This document shows, one piece after another, positions 11,301-21,824 of a stretch of DNA of 64,000 nt. How positions within the stretch are numbered: position 1 is the stretch's first letter; every line of letters begins with the position of its first letter. The notes beneath the pieces are model-generated. The model did no database searches, was not told the DNA's origin, and saw only the letters and a program-made list of their open reading frames with translations. Source of the stretch: Ciona savignyi (taxonomy: Eukaryota; Chordata; Ascidiacea; Phlebobranchia; Cionidae); assembly GCA_000149265.1 (NCBI GenBank), contig CH003206.1, positions 1 through 64,000 of the forward strand. Direction: 5' to 3'. Made by a program: the position numbers and the translations under genes.

Positions 11301-13011
11301 ACAAATTATTTGGTTAAAGAATATGTGAGTTATAGCCCCCTTTGTGGTATCCCACCCACGAGAAATCCCCTGCAATCCTATCGATTTTTTGCTATAAATG
11401 TCTGACGATTTGTTGCTTATTTATTGAACGGCAGGCTAAAGGGCTAATAAAAACAACTTTATAGTGTAAAACAGATTTTAAATGAAATGTAAATGAATCG
11501 ATGCAGATAAAGCAGAGGTGAGCACACTTTTTGAATAAGGGGCCAAAATTATTTCATTCTTAGACTGGTGGGCCAAGTGATCGCGTCGCCACTTACATAA
11601 TTTGTCACTGTTGTTGATAAAAAGCATTCAACTAAAAAATACGATATTGGTTAAAACCAGAATGCACTGTTACGTCAAGTGACGCACAAATATAGCTGTG
11701 ACATCATAATTTAGCATGTAGCTGTGACATCATAATAAGCTGTGATATCGCTATTTAGTTTTGCAATATGTGAATAAGATCAGACGGGACATAATAAAGT
11801 CCCAGCCGGTCGAAGTTTGCCCATGTCTGATATAAACGATATCTGTATACTTTTCATCGGTCCAAGGTTCGAGTATATGATGGACTCTTTCAATAATAAA
11901 CATGAATATCCTATCTTTATATTTTCAGATCTTGTGCGGACTTTCAATCATGTTGAGCCCATTTTGGTCCACTAAATTGGGGCTTTATACCTTCGCTGCC
12001 ACATTCGGCTTTCTAAGCAATGGTTACGGTTTAATAAAGGCGTCAACTGCTGTAATGTTGGGCCGTGATAAGTATATTGACGCATTTTCTTGGATGCTTA
12101 TGTATGAAGGGCTGGGAGTGTTACTTGGATCACCAATAGCAGGTTTGTGTTGATTTTTCTACCTGGGCCAAGGTTCGAACCCATGATGGGCACTTCACTA
12201 TAAGACCGTTTTTTTATGCTTGTTTAACTATAAGTTAGCTAATTAAATGTACAAAGGATAGAATAAAAATCGCCGTGAATAGGAAAACGCAAGGGGGGCT
12301 TAACACACGGGCAATCGTCAGATCATCTCGCGCCCACCGTCGGGTTACCGCAGCGATTACAGTGTGTTAAGAATGATTCAGACGTTTCTTCAATTTGGTA
12401 GAACCCATTAATCCACTGGGCTCAGGCCATCTTCGTTAAATGCCTTACACGACGAAACAACCAACAAGCTAGCGACCAGTGTCGTACCTGCAACTCTTGG
12501 TTAAAATGCGTCCTTCTATCCCACCAATGTCGTACCTGCCTTGGTTAAAAGGCGTCCTTCTATCCCATTAGACTAATCGGTGGATTTTCTGTATGTAGAT
12601 ATTGAGTATTTACTTTAAACTATGGGTTATCTGCTAAAAATGTGTATGTATGTTTATCCCCAAAAAAGGTGAAACCCCCTGGCGGCGTTATCACCAACAG
12701 ATCTTATATCCTGGTATGGTGGTGGGGTCGAATGGTGAATTTCTAATACATATACAGACTTCTAAACAAAAACGGTCTTCGTGGCGAAACCTTAATTGGT
12801 TTAAAACAGAGCTTGATTTAAAAAAAATAAATAGTTCATGCTATCACGTTTTCTAGGTTGGCTTTATGACGTCACAAAAAGCTACGACTGGGGTTTTCGA
12901 GCAGCTGGCATCGGATTAATTTTCTCTGGATTAATTCTGTTCATAAGTTGCACAAACCGGCCTGACTCGGGTAACCAACGCAGGGTTCGTAGTGTTAACC
13001 CCTCCTGCTAG
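5308..13011 (+). CDS. SLC16-like (monocarboxylate transporter family) membrane carrier
   Basis: Eight exons with consistent phases give 441 aa: 5308-5503, 6336-6479, 7453-7616, 8408-8594, 10380-10506, 10855-10993, 11929-12142, 12857-13011. The product is a 12-helix major facilitator. Family signatures are visible: GPIYGVILDKPG after helix 2, WQGAMLITGG before helix 6, FVPYVHLAERA in the second half, GRPITGWLF in helix 8, and GSPIAGWLYDVTKSYDW near helix 11-12. SLC16 proteins move monocarboxylates, aromatic amino acids or thyroid hormone across the plasma membrane; the substrate here is unknown. The acidic DGGWGW motif expected before helix 1 is absent (CNYRWLVLF instead), which marks a divergent member. 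The donor of exon 4 (GTTGGT) is weak. Introns are packed with repeats, several abutting the splice acceptors. No clear AATAAA follows the stop. Confidence 0.85.
6195..6308 (+). repeat. Family B tRNA-like repeat in transporter intron 1
   Basis: Box A (GCTGAATGGTTAATTCG) and box B (CATCATGGGTTCGAAACTTG) are clear. It ends 27 nt before the exon 2 acceptor at 6334-6335. Confidence 0.65.
6700..6795 (+). repeat. Family A repeat, degenerate core
   Basis: Carries CTAGTGGGATGTGTCTTTGG, TTAATGGACACT and AACCCGACGCTGGGTGCG in family order. It leads directly into the minisatellite that follows. Confidence 0.5.
6796..7385 (+). repeat. ~48 bp minisatellite built from a family A tail
   Basis: About 12 head-to-tail units of 47-50 bp, each reading close to GGTAATCTGACGATTGCCCG then TGTGGTAACGCTCCTTACG then TATTCGCCA. 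The unit is the 3' segment of family A (GGTGATCTGACGATTGCC and onward). It lies in intron 2 of the transporter. There are no spacers, so it is not a CRISPR array. Confidence 0.85.
7648..7926 (+). repeat. Family A SINE-like repeat, best full-length copy
   Basis: Defines family A: box-A-like GGTTAGTGCCACGCC, box-B-like GATTTGAAACTGG, then TCCTTGAGCAAGGCACTTAA, TGGGTTTTACC, ACACAACACACTGCAAT, AACCCGACAGTGGGCGCG, TTTGACGATTGCCCG and a tail ending CTGAATATCCTATCC. There is no poly-A. It looks like a pol III, tRNA-derived SINE of about 280 bp; it may correspond to the composite SINE Cics-1 described from Ciona, but I cannot confirm that from memory. Confidence 0.75.
7927..7988 (+). repeat. Family B repeat, box B half
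   Basis: GAGCCAAATACTTGTTCGAAACTTGGC followed by AAAAAA, split by me at 20 bases: the motif TTGTTCGAAACTTGGCC is the diagnostic part. It directly follows a family A tail. Confidence 0.5.
8231..8400 (+). repeat. Family A 3' part ending at transporter exon 4
   Basis: Starts at TTATACACAACATTCTGAAA, includes AACCCGACGGTGGGCGCG and ends in a decayed tail (GGAATAAAACATAAATATTT). The exon 4 acceptor AG (8406-8407) lies 6 nt beyond. Confidence 0.65.
8638..8899 (+). repeat. Family A repeat, nearly full length
   Basis: From GGCGGATTAGTGCGTCG through ACACAACACACTGC to GGATAAACATGAATACCC, in transporter intron 4. Confidence 0.7.
8998..9676. mobile_element. Non-autonomous hAT-type element
   Basis: A 679 bp element in transporter intron 4. 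It is flanked by a perfect 8 bp duplication, GCAGGTAG (8990-8997 and 9677-9684). Ends are inverted: TAGGGCTGCGAATTAACGG on the left against TAGGAGTGCGAAAAATTAAC on the right complement, followed on both sides by clustered GGTTAACC motifs. There is no transposase frame. An 8 bp duplication is typical of hAT elements. Confidence 0.8.
9872..10025 (-). repeat. Family A repeat, middle part
   Basis: Shows the complement of the ACACACTACAATAGC and GGGTTCTAC blocks and the TTGGGCAAGGCAC core in decayed form. Confidence 0.6.
10217..10320 (-). repeat. Family B tRNA-like repeat, degenerate
   Basis: Box B (complement of AAGTTTTGAATC) and box A sides are both recognisable. Confidence 0.45.
10579..10684 (+). 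repeat. Family B tRNA-like repeat
   Basis: Box A GTGGCTGAATGGTTAACCCC and box B GTCTTCGAAACCTAACCTGG in transporter intron 5. Confidence 0.55.
10701..10796 (+). repeat. Family B tRNA-like repeat
   Basis: Second copy directly after the previous one: GTGCAGACGAATGGGTGAG and AAGGGTTTGAAACCTAGTCC. Confidence 0.5.
11140..11290 (+). repeat. Family A repeat, heavily decayed
   Basis: Only GGGATCGAAACTGGCCGCTG and a weak downstream core remain. Confidence 0.35.
11513..11829 (-). mobile_element. Non-autonomous hAT-type element, family C copy 1
   Basis: Ends CAGAGGTGAGCACACTT and, on the complement, CAGACATGGGCAAACTTCG. Flanks AGATAAAG (11505-11512) and ATATAAAC (11830-11837) agree at 6 of 8 positions. 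Homologous in inverted orientation to the copies at 38643 and 47075. Lies in transporter intron 6. Confidence 0.65.
11855..11917. repeat. Repeat fragments abutting transporter exon 7
   Basis: A family B box B remnant (minus strand) is followed by a family A tail, AATAAACATGAATATCC (11895-11911). The exon 7 acceptor AG is at 11927-11928. Confidence 0.5.
12160..12215 (-). repeat. Family B box B fragment
   Basis: GGTTCGAACCCATGATGGGC, with the usual spacing to a TTTTTATG stretch. Confidence 0.45.
12254..12583 (-). repeat. Family A repeat with internal duplication
   Basis: Nearly full length. The tRNA-like end contains an extra copy of about 50 bp: TCGTACCTGC, TTGGTTAAAA and GCGTCCTTCTATCCCA each occur twice (about 12483-12570). 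Confidence 0.75.
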
Positions 13012-13464
13012 AATTTTAATCATCTTGTTGGTTCCAAAACAACGTGAAGTTTAAGTGACGTTACGTTTTAACGGTGACGCAAGCACCCGTTTATCGGATG
13101 ACGCATAACGTACAAAACGTACTCAGAAGCTATGGTTTAAAATCCTGAAGCGATTTTTTAGACATTTTTGTTTATTTCTTCCATATTCATTTATTATTTT
13201 TTGCGTTCTTTTAAACCTGTGCTCGTTGCGTTTACATCCGTGTTTCAAAGAATCAAGTGTTACCTAACCAATGAACTTCAGTATTATAGAAGTTTTACAT
13301 TTTGTTTGGAATTTTGAAGACATCTGTAATATGATGGATGATCACGTTTATTTTTTTTTGCAAAAGAAAAGTATTTGTTGTGGCCATGAGATTTATCATT
13401 GTTATATATGCATTAATCACTGTGACTTTAATAATAATGTTGCAGTATAGAGTGTCTATGTTTT
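13012..13464. other. Transporter 3' flank
   Basis: AT-rich; the 3' UTR is expected here. No canonical AATAAA and no other feature seen. Confidence 0.35.
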
Positions 13465-13600
13465 ATCCCCACAAATGGGAAAACGCAGGGGTTGTAACCG
13501 CACGAGCAATCGTCAGGTTACCTCACGAATACCTAAGGACTGTTACCACACGGACAATTATCCCTTTCGCCAAAAGCAATGCACTAACTTACCAAGCTAT
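13465..13600 (-). repeat. Family A 3' part with an extra tail unit
   Basis: TTTATCCCCACAAATGGGAA and two successive CAATCGTCAGGTTACCTC-type units, resembling a minimal version of the 6796-7385 minisatellite. Confidence 0.55.
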
Positions 13601-13809
13601 TCGGCCGGCAAGCTTGTTTTTATTTGCATTTAAAAACTGCAGTAGCAATTGCATTAATAACAGTTTTAGGAAATTTACCAATGAAAATGTTGTGTTTTGA
13701 TTAACAGTGCCGGTATAATACACAAAGCGCTACAGTATTCTGCAATTTTAAAAGTGTTTACAACAACGGCCATATATTTTAGTACAGCATTTACACCTTT
13801 TTTGAGCTT

Positions 13810-13875
13810 TACGACAATAAAGGTCTTAATGACGAGCCCATCATGGGTTAGAAAGCTCGTCACTTATACCAGCTA
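13810..13875 (+). repeat. Family B box B half
   Basis: GACGAGCCCATCATGGGTTA with a decayed downstream end. Confidence 0.45.
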
Positions 13876-13959
13876 AAAATACTGAATTTTTCAGCACGTG
13901 ACAGATTAAATGTTAAAACGTACCGAGGTGTTTCAACATCTCACAGCACACCTAAGTTA

Positions 13960-14168
13960 ACAGTGTGTTGTATCATAGTCAATATACAGCAGAGTATAGA
14001 ATATGATATTTATGTTTATAAATTTAATAGAACTCATTATTGCACTTGGTTTGGGCAATATCTAAAAAGTGCCTTGCCCAAAGACACAACCGATTAGCTA
14101 GCGAACAGTTTTGAAACTCGACCCTTCGACTGAAAAGCGACGCACTAACCCACTAAGCTAATTAGTAG
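13960..14168 (-). repeat. Family A repeat, 5' two thirds
   Basis: Complement of the AACACACTG block, TTGGGCAAGGCAC core and GCGTCGC box A region. Confidence 0.65.
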
Positions 14169-15373
14169 GATTATACCGGTGTTGCCAATACAAACTCGCT
14201 ACATAAGGAAACTAGGTTTCCCAGCATTAACTATTCCATTTCTTACTTTACTGTAATAATTTCCATTCTTTTAAAATTAACAGCCAAATGCATACAGGTA
14301 TATTTAATATATATTTTAGGCACTTTTTATTTTTATGGAGCTAGACTTAAGTCGTGATAGCAAACGAAATCTAAGCATAATCCTGTATTTTTAACCTTAA
14401 ATAGAGAAAATGTTGTATTCTCACCCATCAACACTGTTTTCAAACAACGTTAATAACAGAGCCGACAAGCTAGCGACTAGTTTCGATGTGTCAGTTTCCA
14501 CTGACACTCTCATAAAACTTAATTTTGCTGGTTAACTGTTTTAGTTTCTCACAAACTTGACTGCAACACAAAATAATTAAATTTGATGATAAAATCGTAA
14601 AATAAAGGAAAACAATATTTAACTCTTACTTTATAAGCCAGGAATTTTCTTACTTTAAAAATCTTCTCTCAGCTTACCATATATAGCCTTAACCGAGCTT
14701 TCTACATCTAGTTTTTTTAATCCAGGTTCAAGCTTAAGTGAGCTTTCTACAAACAGCCCTTAATCTACTCAACTATTCTATTATCAATACATAACTAGCA
14801 CAATACAATATTACGTCACAGGCAATATTATCAGTGCAGCAATGCCGCTCTGTTTACAAATAAGGTTATGGTCAGTTACCCAATCACAGTTGAGTCAAGC
14901 GTTATAGGTCTAATACTAAAACCGTTGTAAAAAACGCCTACCCCCTGTCGGGTGTGAAGGTGCTGATTTTACTATATCATACTCCTTACATTATGCAAAC
15001 AGTAAACAATTTATTTAGAACTTTGAAGGAATACAACGAATATATACTATACATGGCAATTTATACATCCAGTATAAAAATATTTTGACTTTTACTTTCC
15101 CGGTCTTTCTATAATATGCTATTTCTATTGGCAATAGCAACATTATATTCAGTTAGAAAGTTCAAAACCCAGTAAAAAAAGTTCCTGACCTAAAAACGTA
15201 AAGAAAAGGACTGTTTATGACAAATTGAAAAATGCAACAGAATAAACGAGTAGTTAAACCAGCCTTTATCTGCTGCTTAAATTGTATCAAAACAGCCGGA
15301 GATTGCCTATAGTTTGTGCTGCTTTCCACCAGATTTATATTTCTGGTCAGGACCTTTCTTTACTGTTTTTTTC
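14169..15373. other. Unassigned intergenic and 3' UTR region
   Basis: No supported gene. The 3' UTR of the minus-strand gene should lie at its right side; a minus-strand AATAAA is at 15010-15015. GAGCTTTCTACA occurs twice near 14693-14752. Confidence 0.35.
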
Positions 15374-18300
15374 TCACACCCAGTACTGTTTCTTGCACAA
15401 CAGTGGGAAGGGTGGGAAGGTCACCCCTGGTATGACGTATTCCGTCCAGCCGTCACCACCGTAACCCATGTCGTATGGGTCCCATTCCATTGTGATGTGG
15501 TGAGCGTCGTGTCCACCTACTGTAGCTGGTCTTCGACGTGGGTGAGGGGGTAAATTAGGGGTTTCCCCAAGATTTGCGAAGCCAATTTGTCGGGAGGCAG
15601 TCCTGAAAAAATGGATTTAAAAAAAGGCCACAAAAATTATGGATTATCTTCCAGCCGAAGGATTTAAGGTTCGAAACTGGTCGCTAGCTAGTCGGTTGTG
15701 TCCTTGGGCAAGGCATTAACTAAAATTGCCTGAAAACCCCATGTTACCCACCACACCTCGAGAGAACTACCTTGCTACACCAAACCCCAGGGTAAATCTC
15801 CCTTTACCCTCCGTCAACCCGATGTAAACAGAAATCCCCACCTTTGCACTGATACTGGGGTAGCTCGTTGCACCGGTGTCCGCTTTGTTACGTCATTTCC
15901 TTTCCGCTTCTTTGATGACGGGGGTTTGCCTTTGTGACGTTGATAATGAGTCGCGTTAACGCTCGAATAATCGGAAGACACGATTCTCATCTCCACACCA
16001 GCGCTCGCCCCGAAATCGCTGTCGAACCCTGGTCCGTCGCTCACGTCCAACGCGTATGGTGATGTCACACTGGGGTTATTAAAATATTTAATGTCTTGGT
16101 TTTCGGGCTGCAACGATTCTTGTAATTGGTATTGATAATGGAGGGTCACATATCGCGATTATAAGCCATGTATTTGCGACAGAAACTAAAACTTTGCCAC
16201 AGGCCGATAAGCGTATTTCGTAAAAGTCTAGAGTTAACTTCAATGAAAAAAGCATTGTCAACGTAATATAAACAACCATTTATACTTTGATTGTTACACT
16301 TTATATCACGTAATACAACTTAAGTTATTCTTAGTTTATAAGTACAGTAAGTTACCTTGCATATAACAAAATTTATGGTACCATGGCGGCACTAGAGTAA
16401 TTAGCTCATATACTACATATAATATATAAGGCAGGACTACGTTATTGCGATGATAACATCACAAATACAAATGTTACATTGTGTGTTCGGCATAACAATG
16501 CGTTTGTGAATGCATAAACGTTATTTTAAAAAATACTTGGAGACGCATTTTAATCCAAAGTTTCATGATAAAATATTCCGTCTGTGGTAAGATGATCGCG
16601 ATACTCATTTATTAGTATCGTAGTGGCATCGATAGTATTGCGATTACCGAAATATAGTTGCAGCCCTATTTAGTATCAAACTTTAAAACTTAGAAATAAA
16701 AACTTAGATTTGAATACGATTTCAAATATTTTCGTATTAAAAACTTTGGTATTAAAACTGCAATTCGAAAAAACATTTAAATTTGTAAAAAACGTCATGT
16801 CTAAGCATTAAAGCCCTTAAAATTTCACTATAAAAACAGGTATTAAAAAATACAGGGGTTTTTACCAGATTTTCGTATTTTCGTATTGAAATCTTTAACA
16901 AATCGAATATAAAAGTATTTGTATACGATATCGATGACGTTCTCTTAATTAAATCTATAACATTTAGAAATAACTTCAATTTAGTTTTACGTCCCCTTAT
17001 TAAAATAAGATGTAACAGCTTTAATTGTTTATGTCCCATTAAAGCATGAATTTAAAATTAAATTTTTAAAAATGTTGATATAATATAAAAGTGAGAAAAC
17101 ATACTTTTGTCCATGGTCGTCTTGTTGTATTTCGCGACCGCATGCGACCAGACTATTGTTGTTAATGAATGCACCAGGTTGTATGTAATAACCAGGTGGA
17201 CAATCGTAGAAATATTGGTTTTCCCGTACAAACACAGAGTCGTTACTGTTTTCATCTAAACTGCCGTTCTCTTGGATGCTTTCAAGGGGAGTTATGCCTA
17301 GAACGATGTGATAATTGTATTAATTAACGTCATTTTAACTATTAACAGTTATTTTTTCTCTTTTAAGTTTGCTTTTTTTTGCAAAAAAACAATAAATTCG
17401 TTACTTTAACAACAAACTGACAGGTTAGCTTTTCTAGTCTCGCAGATTAGCTTTTGTCAGTTTAACCGGAGGCCTGAAGGTTTAAAACTAACCGGCTGTG
17501 TCCTTGGACAAAGCAATTTGCAAACATTGCCTAAACCAAGTCGATTAAAATGTTTATAAACTGCTCTTTAACTTTAAATAATAACTTCATTATTGTTAAG
17601 ATGCGCTGACATGGTATCATGGTTGGTAAGTGCGTCGCCTTTTAGTCAAAGGGTTGCAGATTCGAAACTGGTCGCTGGCTAGTCGGTTGTGTCCTTGGGC
17701 AAGGCACTTAACGGACATTGCCTGAACCCAGCGAAATGATGGGTTCTACTAAAAGGAACGCGTGAATTATACACAACATACTGTAATAGCTTAACCACAT
17801 CTTAGTCTATATGACCATAGTGGTATGTTACTTGATATACAATAAGATAATACCTGATATATATTGACTGTTTACTGAATTTGGAGGGACTGTAAGCGTA
17901 GTAAGTGCCGCGTCATCATGACAAATCTGTGACTCGTACATTTCGTCTTCGGTTTTGTGGGCTTGGGTTGGGGTGCAAACTATGTGCTCTGCTGCGCCCT
18001 CTACCGAGCATCTCCGGCTACATAATTCTCGCGCAGAATGATGACTTCGTAAGGATATCGTGGACATCTCCGGGCATTCTAGTATCTCGATGCTGCAACC
18101 TATATTCTGGAAGATATGATTGTACCACTAGGGCTAGTATGGCACTAAATGCGGGGGACGAATGCCCACACAGAAATAAACTAAAATCACTTCTCAAAAA
18201 AATTGGGTCAACCTGCAGATTTAAATATTTGAGAAAAATTAGCTAAATCCAAATAATTTGAGTATTTTACCAGGTTTGGAAACTGGTCGCTAGCTGGTCG

Positions 18301-19391
18301 CCTGTTACTTAGGGCAAGGCACTTAAGGGACATTGCCTGATCCCAGTAATTAATGGGTTGTACTAAATTAAAAAAACGTGTCAATCATACACAACGCACT
18401 GCAATAGTTCATGTAACCCGAACATCATGGTTACATTCATTTTCACATATTAAGCGACTGATAATTGAACAATAAACATCGTATAGATAACCTTTGAAAC
18501 AGATCCCGGGTGTAGGGTGGTGGAAGGGAGGGTTGGGTGACATGGGTGATGTTCGGATGAAACATGGGGTTCTGGGTGGGTGGGACGTTGTGCCATCTCG
18601 TTGCTTGAGACTTGATGGTGGAGTTGAAATTCTAATAGAAGTAGAGTAAATCCATAAGTGAATACGTTAAAAAGGTTAATAGTGCGGTCGTGCGGCCGAA
18701 TAGTTAACGCAATTGATATAGAAAAAAACGGTCTTAGGGACGAGTCCATCATGGTTTAGAAACAAACCCGGTTAAAAAGTGGGGAAATAAAAGTAAAATG
18801 ACAACGAATAGCTAGGCTAAAACAGTACAAATAAGTTTCGAACTCCTGATATTCTCGCCACTGACCGTTTTTAAAATAGAAAGTTGTCGATCAGCAACAT
18901 AACTGTACATCGCACGGCTGTGTGACCGAATGTTGAACGGGGCCGATACATTATTTATTTGCATACAAACCGCACTTTGTGACGAGTCCATCATAGGTTC
19001 GAAACAGAGCCCGGGTTAAAAAAAAACTCTACAACTGTTTTTTTTACTGAGCGAACTTTTAAACCAATGGTGGGTTCGTTACTCGGACCGTTTTTGTATA
19101 GGAGTAGGTATATGTATCGGTCGCGTTAACCATTCGGCCACACGACCGTACACTACAACTTGTTTTAGATTTACCTCGAAACGTTTCAACTCTGTGCTGT
19201 CGTCTAGCGTCTGTATTATGCAACCGCTCGCTTTGAATACGTTCCAAGCGGAAATGTGGTTGCGCCATCGCCTCGTAGTGAGACTCATTGAACCGACATC
19301 TACGACTGGAAGATCTTCCACTGCGTTTCAAAGTTCTTCGTATTTTTCTTTCCCGTGACGAACACGTGAAACAACTCATTTTTGAACCCAT
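15374..19391 (-). CDS. Unrecognised multi-exon protein (partial model)
   Basis: Six exons join in phase on the minus strand except for one break: 19391-19175, 18631-18492, 18106-17854, 17297-17105, [missing exon], about 16107-15842, 15602-15374. The start ATG (19389-19391) directly follows a TAG acceptor. The N-terminus is basic and Cys/Arg/Ser-rich (SRERKIRRTLKRSGRSSSRR) with no signal peptide. Middle exons are cysteine-bearing (SIEILECPEMST, ELCSRRCSVEG, YDCPPGYYIQPG). The C-terminal exons are rich in Asp, Ser and Tyr (MEWDPYDMGYGGDGW) and end in KKQYWV. The exon 4 exit phase is 2 but the next exon needs 0, so at least one exon between 16110 and 17104 is unplaced; it might carry a membrane segment. 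The model rests on splice phases and open frames only; I do not recognise the family. Confidence 0.5.
15651..15740 (+). repeat. Family A 5' half
   Basis: GGTTCGAAACTGGTCGCTAG and TCCTTGGGCAAGGCATTAAC, within the last intron of the minus-strand gene. Confidence 0.6.
17437..17540 (+). repeat. Family A 5' half, degenerate
   Basis: AAGGTTTAAAACTAACCGGC, TGTCCTTGGACAAAGCA and ACATTGCCTAAACC in family order. Confidence 0.55.
17612..17810 (+). repeat. Family A repeat, 5' two thirds, well preserved
   Basis: Box A side GGTAAGTGCGTCGCCTTTTA, box B AGATTCGAAACTGG, core CTTGGGCAAGGCACTTAACG. Confidence 0.75.
18272..18425 (+). repeat. Family A repeat, middle part
   Basis: AGGGCAAGGCACTTAAGGGA through ACACAACGCACTGCAATAG. 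Confidence 0.65.
18682..18778 (+). repeat. Family B tRNA-like repeat
   Basis: GTGCGGCCGAATAGTTAACG and CATCATGGTTTAGAAAC, in intron 1 of the minus-strand gene. Confidence 0.55.
18912..19026 (+). repeat. Family B tRNA-like repeat
   Basis: GTGTGACCGAATGTTGAACG and CATCATAGGTTCGAAACAGA with an A-run end. It forms a convergent pair with the next copy. Confidence 0.6.
19046..19152 (-). repeat. Family B tRNA-like repeat
   Basis: Box A complement CGCGTTAACCATTCGGCCAC and box B side are both clear. It ends about 20 nt from exon 1 of the minus-strand gene. Confidence 0.6.
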
Positions 19392-19449
19392 CTATGAAAT
19401 CGCTGTGTAATTTCACTGTGTTAATTTGTAACGCGGCTTGAAAAGAAAT

Positions 19450-19690
19450 TGATGTTATCCCCGTAAATAGAGAAAGAAAATGTGGGTTATCACATGGCCA
19501 ATCGTCAGATCACCTCACGCACCACCATTGAGTTGCCGGAGCTATTGCAATTAGTTGTATATAATTGAGGCGTTCCTTTAGACTTAGTGCATTCCATTAA
19601 TTCACTGGGCCCCGCCCGCCAAATGCCTTGCTCTAGACACAGTCGACTAGCTAATTTCGTAACTTTAACCTTTCGGCTCACTGCAAACCC
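19450..19690 (-). repeat. Family A repeat
   Basis: From the tail complement (TTATCCCCGTAAATAG) through CAATCGTCAGATCACCTC to the box B side. It lies immediately upstream of the minus-strand gene. Confidence 0.65.
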
Positions 19691-19864
19691 TAGCACTCTT
19701 TAACAACTGCAATAAAACGCGTCGACGGATTTATATAATCACCATCCATATTTCATTTCAGTAAGCCAAATGGTAGCTTATCGCACATTTAGCTGAATTT
19801 AAGGGAATCAAAACCAACAGAGCTATTCAGTTTTGTGCTGACGAGAAACTGTAGCAATAACCTT

Positions 19865-19993
19865 ATTGAATTCAACATACTGCAATAGCTACTGTTACCC
19901 TATTGTAGCGACAGGTTTATCTGAGAATTGCTGCTCATAATAACAACCCTTGATTAACTAAATCTTTAAGATATACTTGAGTATCCTGTTCAA
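19865..19993 (+). repeat. Family A 3' half, degenerate
   Basis: AACATACTGCAATAGCTACT, CTGAGAATTGC and a weak GAGTATCCTGTTC tail. Confidence 0.45.
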
Positions 19994-20585
19994 CTAGTTT
20001 ATGGCAATATTTGTCTAAATACCTTCCGACTTTACGTTATAAACAATATCTAGCAAATTAATCCGTGCAGAAAACGCAATTTACTATTTACTTCACTTGA
20101 TTTTTTCAGTTTATGTGGTAATATTTTACTTCCCATTAAACTTCCAAAATGGCAAATTGGGCTTTAAATTCTTCTGAAACAGTGTCTACTTATCAACTGC
20201 GATTTCACAGTGTAGTTTTGTTAAACGCAATCTTCGAATTGCGCCAATAATTAAAAACCCGTGGGTTTTGCTAGCGAAGTAACATTGCTTACAGCAGTTA
20301 CAGCTGGAAAAAGTAGGGCTTCAGCTACAGACGTACTTTTACAAAATAATATATCAAACAATAATTTAAATATTAGAAAAAAGTATGTTTTAATATGTTA
20401 ACTTTGTTTTGTTTTTTTCTATTTTCAGTTATTTTTTTTGGTTTTTGTAACTTTATAAAAATCGTATTAACTTGTCATTCTATTCGATTGCATTTAACGA
20501 AATTTAAAGAATTTTCCATGGAAATGTAAACGCTTTTGAACGGGTTTTGAATTTGTTATTGGTGAAATTGTACTAATGTTTACAT

Positions 20586-20795
20586 ATGGGGGAAACGGGA
20601 AACTGTACACCAAAATGACGATTATAAAATTAAGGTTGATGTAATGGCTGGGATTAAAGTCAGGGGCTACTTCTGGGATTGATTGATTGATTGATTAAAG
20701 TTAGGGCTGAGTTTAGTGTTTATGATTGGGTTGGAACTAGTTTTAGTAAGCAGTTTCTTTTCTCCCCCTTTACCTTCTTTTAGTGTTGTCCTTGA
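20586..20795. mobile_element. Foldback MITE, second copy
   Basis: Right half matches the element at 62848-63061: GGGCTGAGTTTAGTGTT, AAGCAGTTTCTTTTCTCCCC and CTTTTAGTGTTGTCCTT. A (GATT)4 run lies at 20678-20697. Confidence 0.45.
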
Positions 20796-20912
20796 CATAT
20801 TATTTCTTGTGATACAAATATTAGAATAATTTCAGTGCAGTTTGTTTTAGTTGAATTAATTTTAGCTCTATTTGAAATCGTTAAACTAAAGGCAGACAAA
20901 AATAAGGTCGAT

Positions 20913-21652
20913 NNNNNNNNNNNNNNNNNNNNNNNNNNNNNNNNNNNNNNNNNNNNNNNNNNNNNNNNNNNNNNNNNNNNNNNNNNNNNNNNNNNNNNNN
21001 NNNNNNNNNNNNNNNNNNNNNNNNNNNNNNNNNNNNNNNNNNNNNNNNNNNNNNNNNNNNNNNNNNNNNNNNNNNNNNNNNNNNNNNNNNNNNNNNNNNN
21101 NNNNNNNNNNNNNNNNNNNNNNNNNNNNNNNNNNNNNNNNNNNNNNNNNNNNNNNNNNNNNNNNNNNNNNNNNNNNNNNNNNNNNNNNNNNNNNNNNNNN
21201 NNNNNNNNNNNNNNNNNNNNNNNNNNNNNNNNNNNNNNNNNNNNNNNNNNNNNNNNNNNNNNNNNNNNNNNNNNNNNNNNNNNNNNNNNNNNNNNNNNNN
21301 NNNNNNNNNNNNNNNNNNNNNNNNNNNNNNNNNNNNNNNNNNNNNNNNNNNNNNNNNNNNNNNNNNNNNNNNNNNNNNNNNNNNNNNNNNNNNNNNNNNN
21401 NNNNNNNNNNNNNNNNNNNNNNNNNNNNNNNNNNNNNNNNNNNNNNNNNNNNNNNNNNNNNNNNNNNNNNNNNNNNNNNNNNNNNNNNNNNNNNNNNNNN
21501 NNNNNNNNNNNNNNNNNNNNNNNNNNNNNNNNNNNNNNNNNNNNNNNNNNNNNNNNNNNNNNNNNNNNNNNNNNNNNNNNNNNNNNNNNNNNNNNNNNNN
21601 NNNNNNNNNNNNNNNNNNNNNNNNNNNNNNNNNNNNNNNNNNNNNNNNNNNN
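20913..21652. other. Assembly gap (740 N)
   Basis: Run of N only; open frames reported through it carry no information. Confidence 1.
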
Positions 21653-21824
21653 CATCCAAGCGATTCTGTAGGCTTAAGAGGTATTGCTATTTGTATTACA
21701 ATGCTTTACCCTTATCCCTAACTTCCACCTGACATTTCGTTATTTATCTTAATATTTCTAACACTTCGCTAAGATTTCCAATTTAAAAAATTAGTGTTAC
21801 TTTAACATTAATATATTAATTAAA

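Noticed and set aside
13338..13700. 120-codon open frame after the transporter
   Set aside because: Its second half is translated from a minus-strand family A repeat; no homology or splice support.
20780..21671. Three long open frames
   Set aside because: They consist almost entirely of N.
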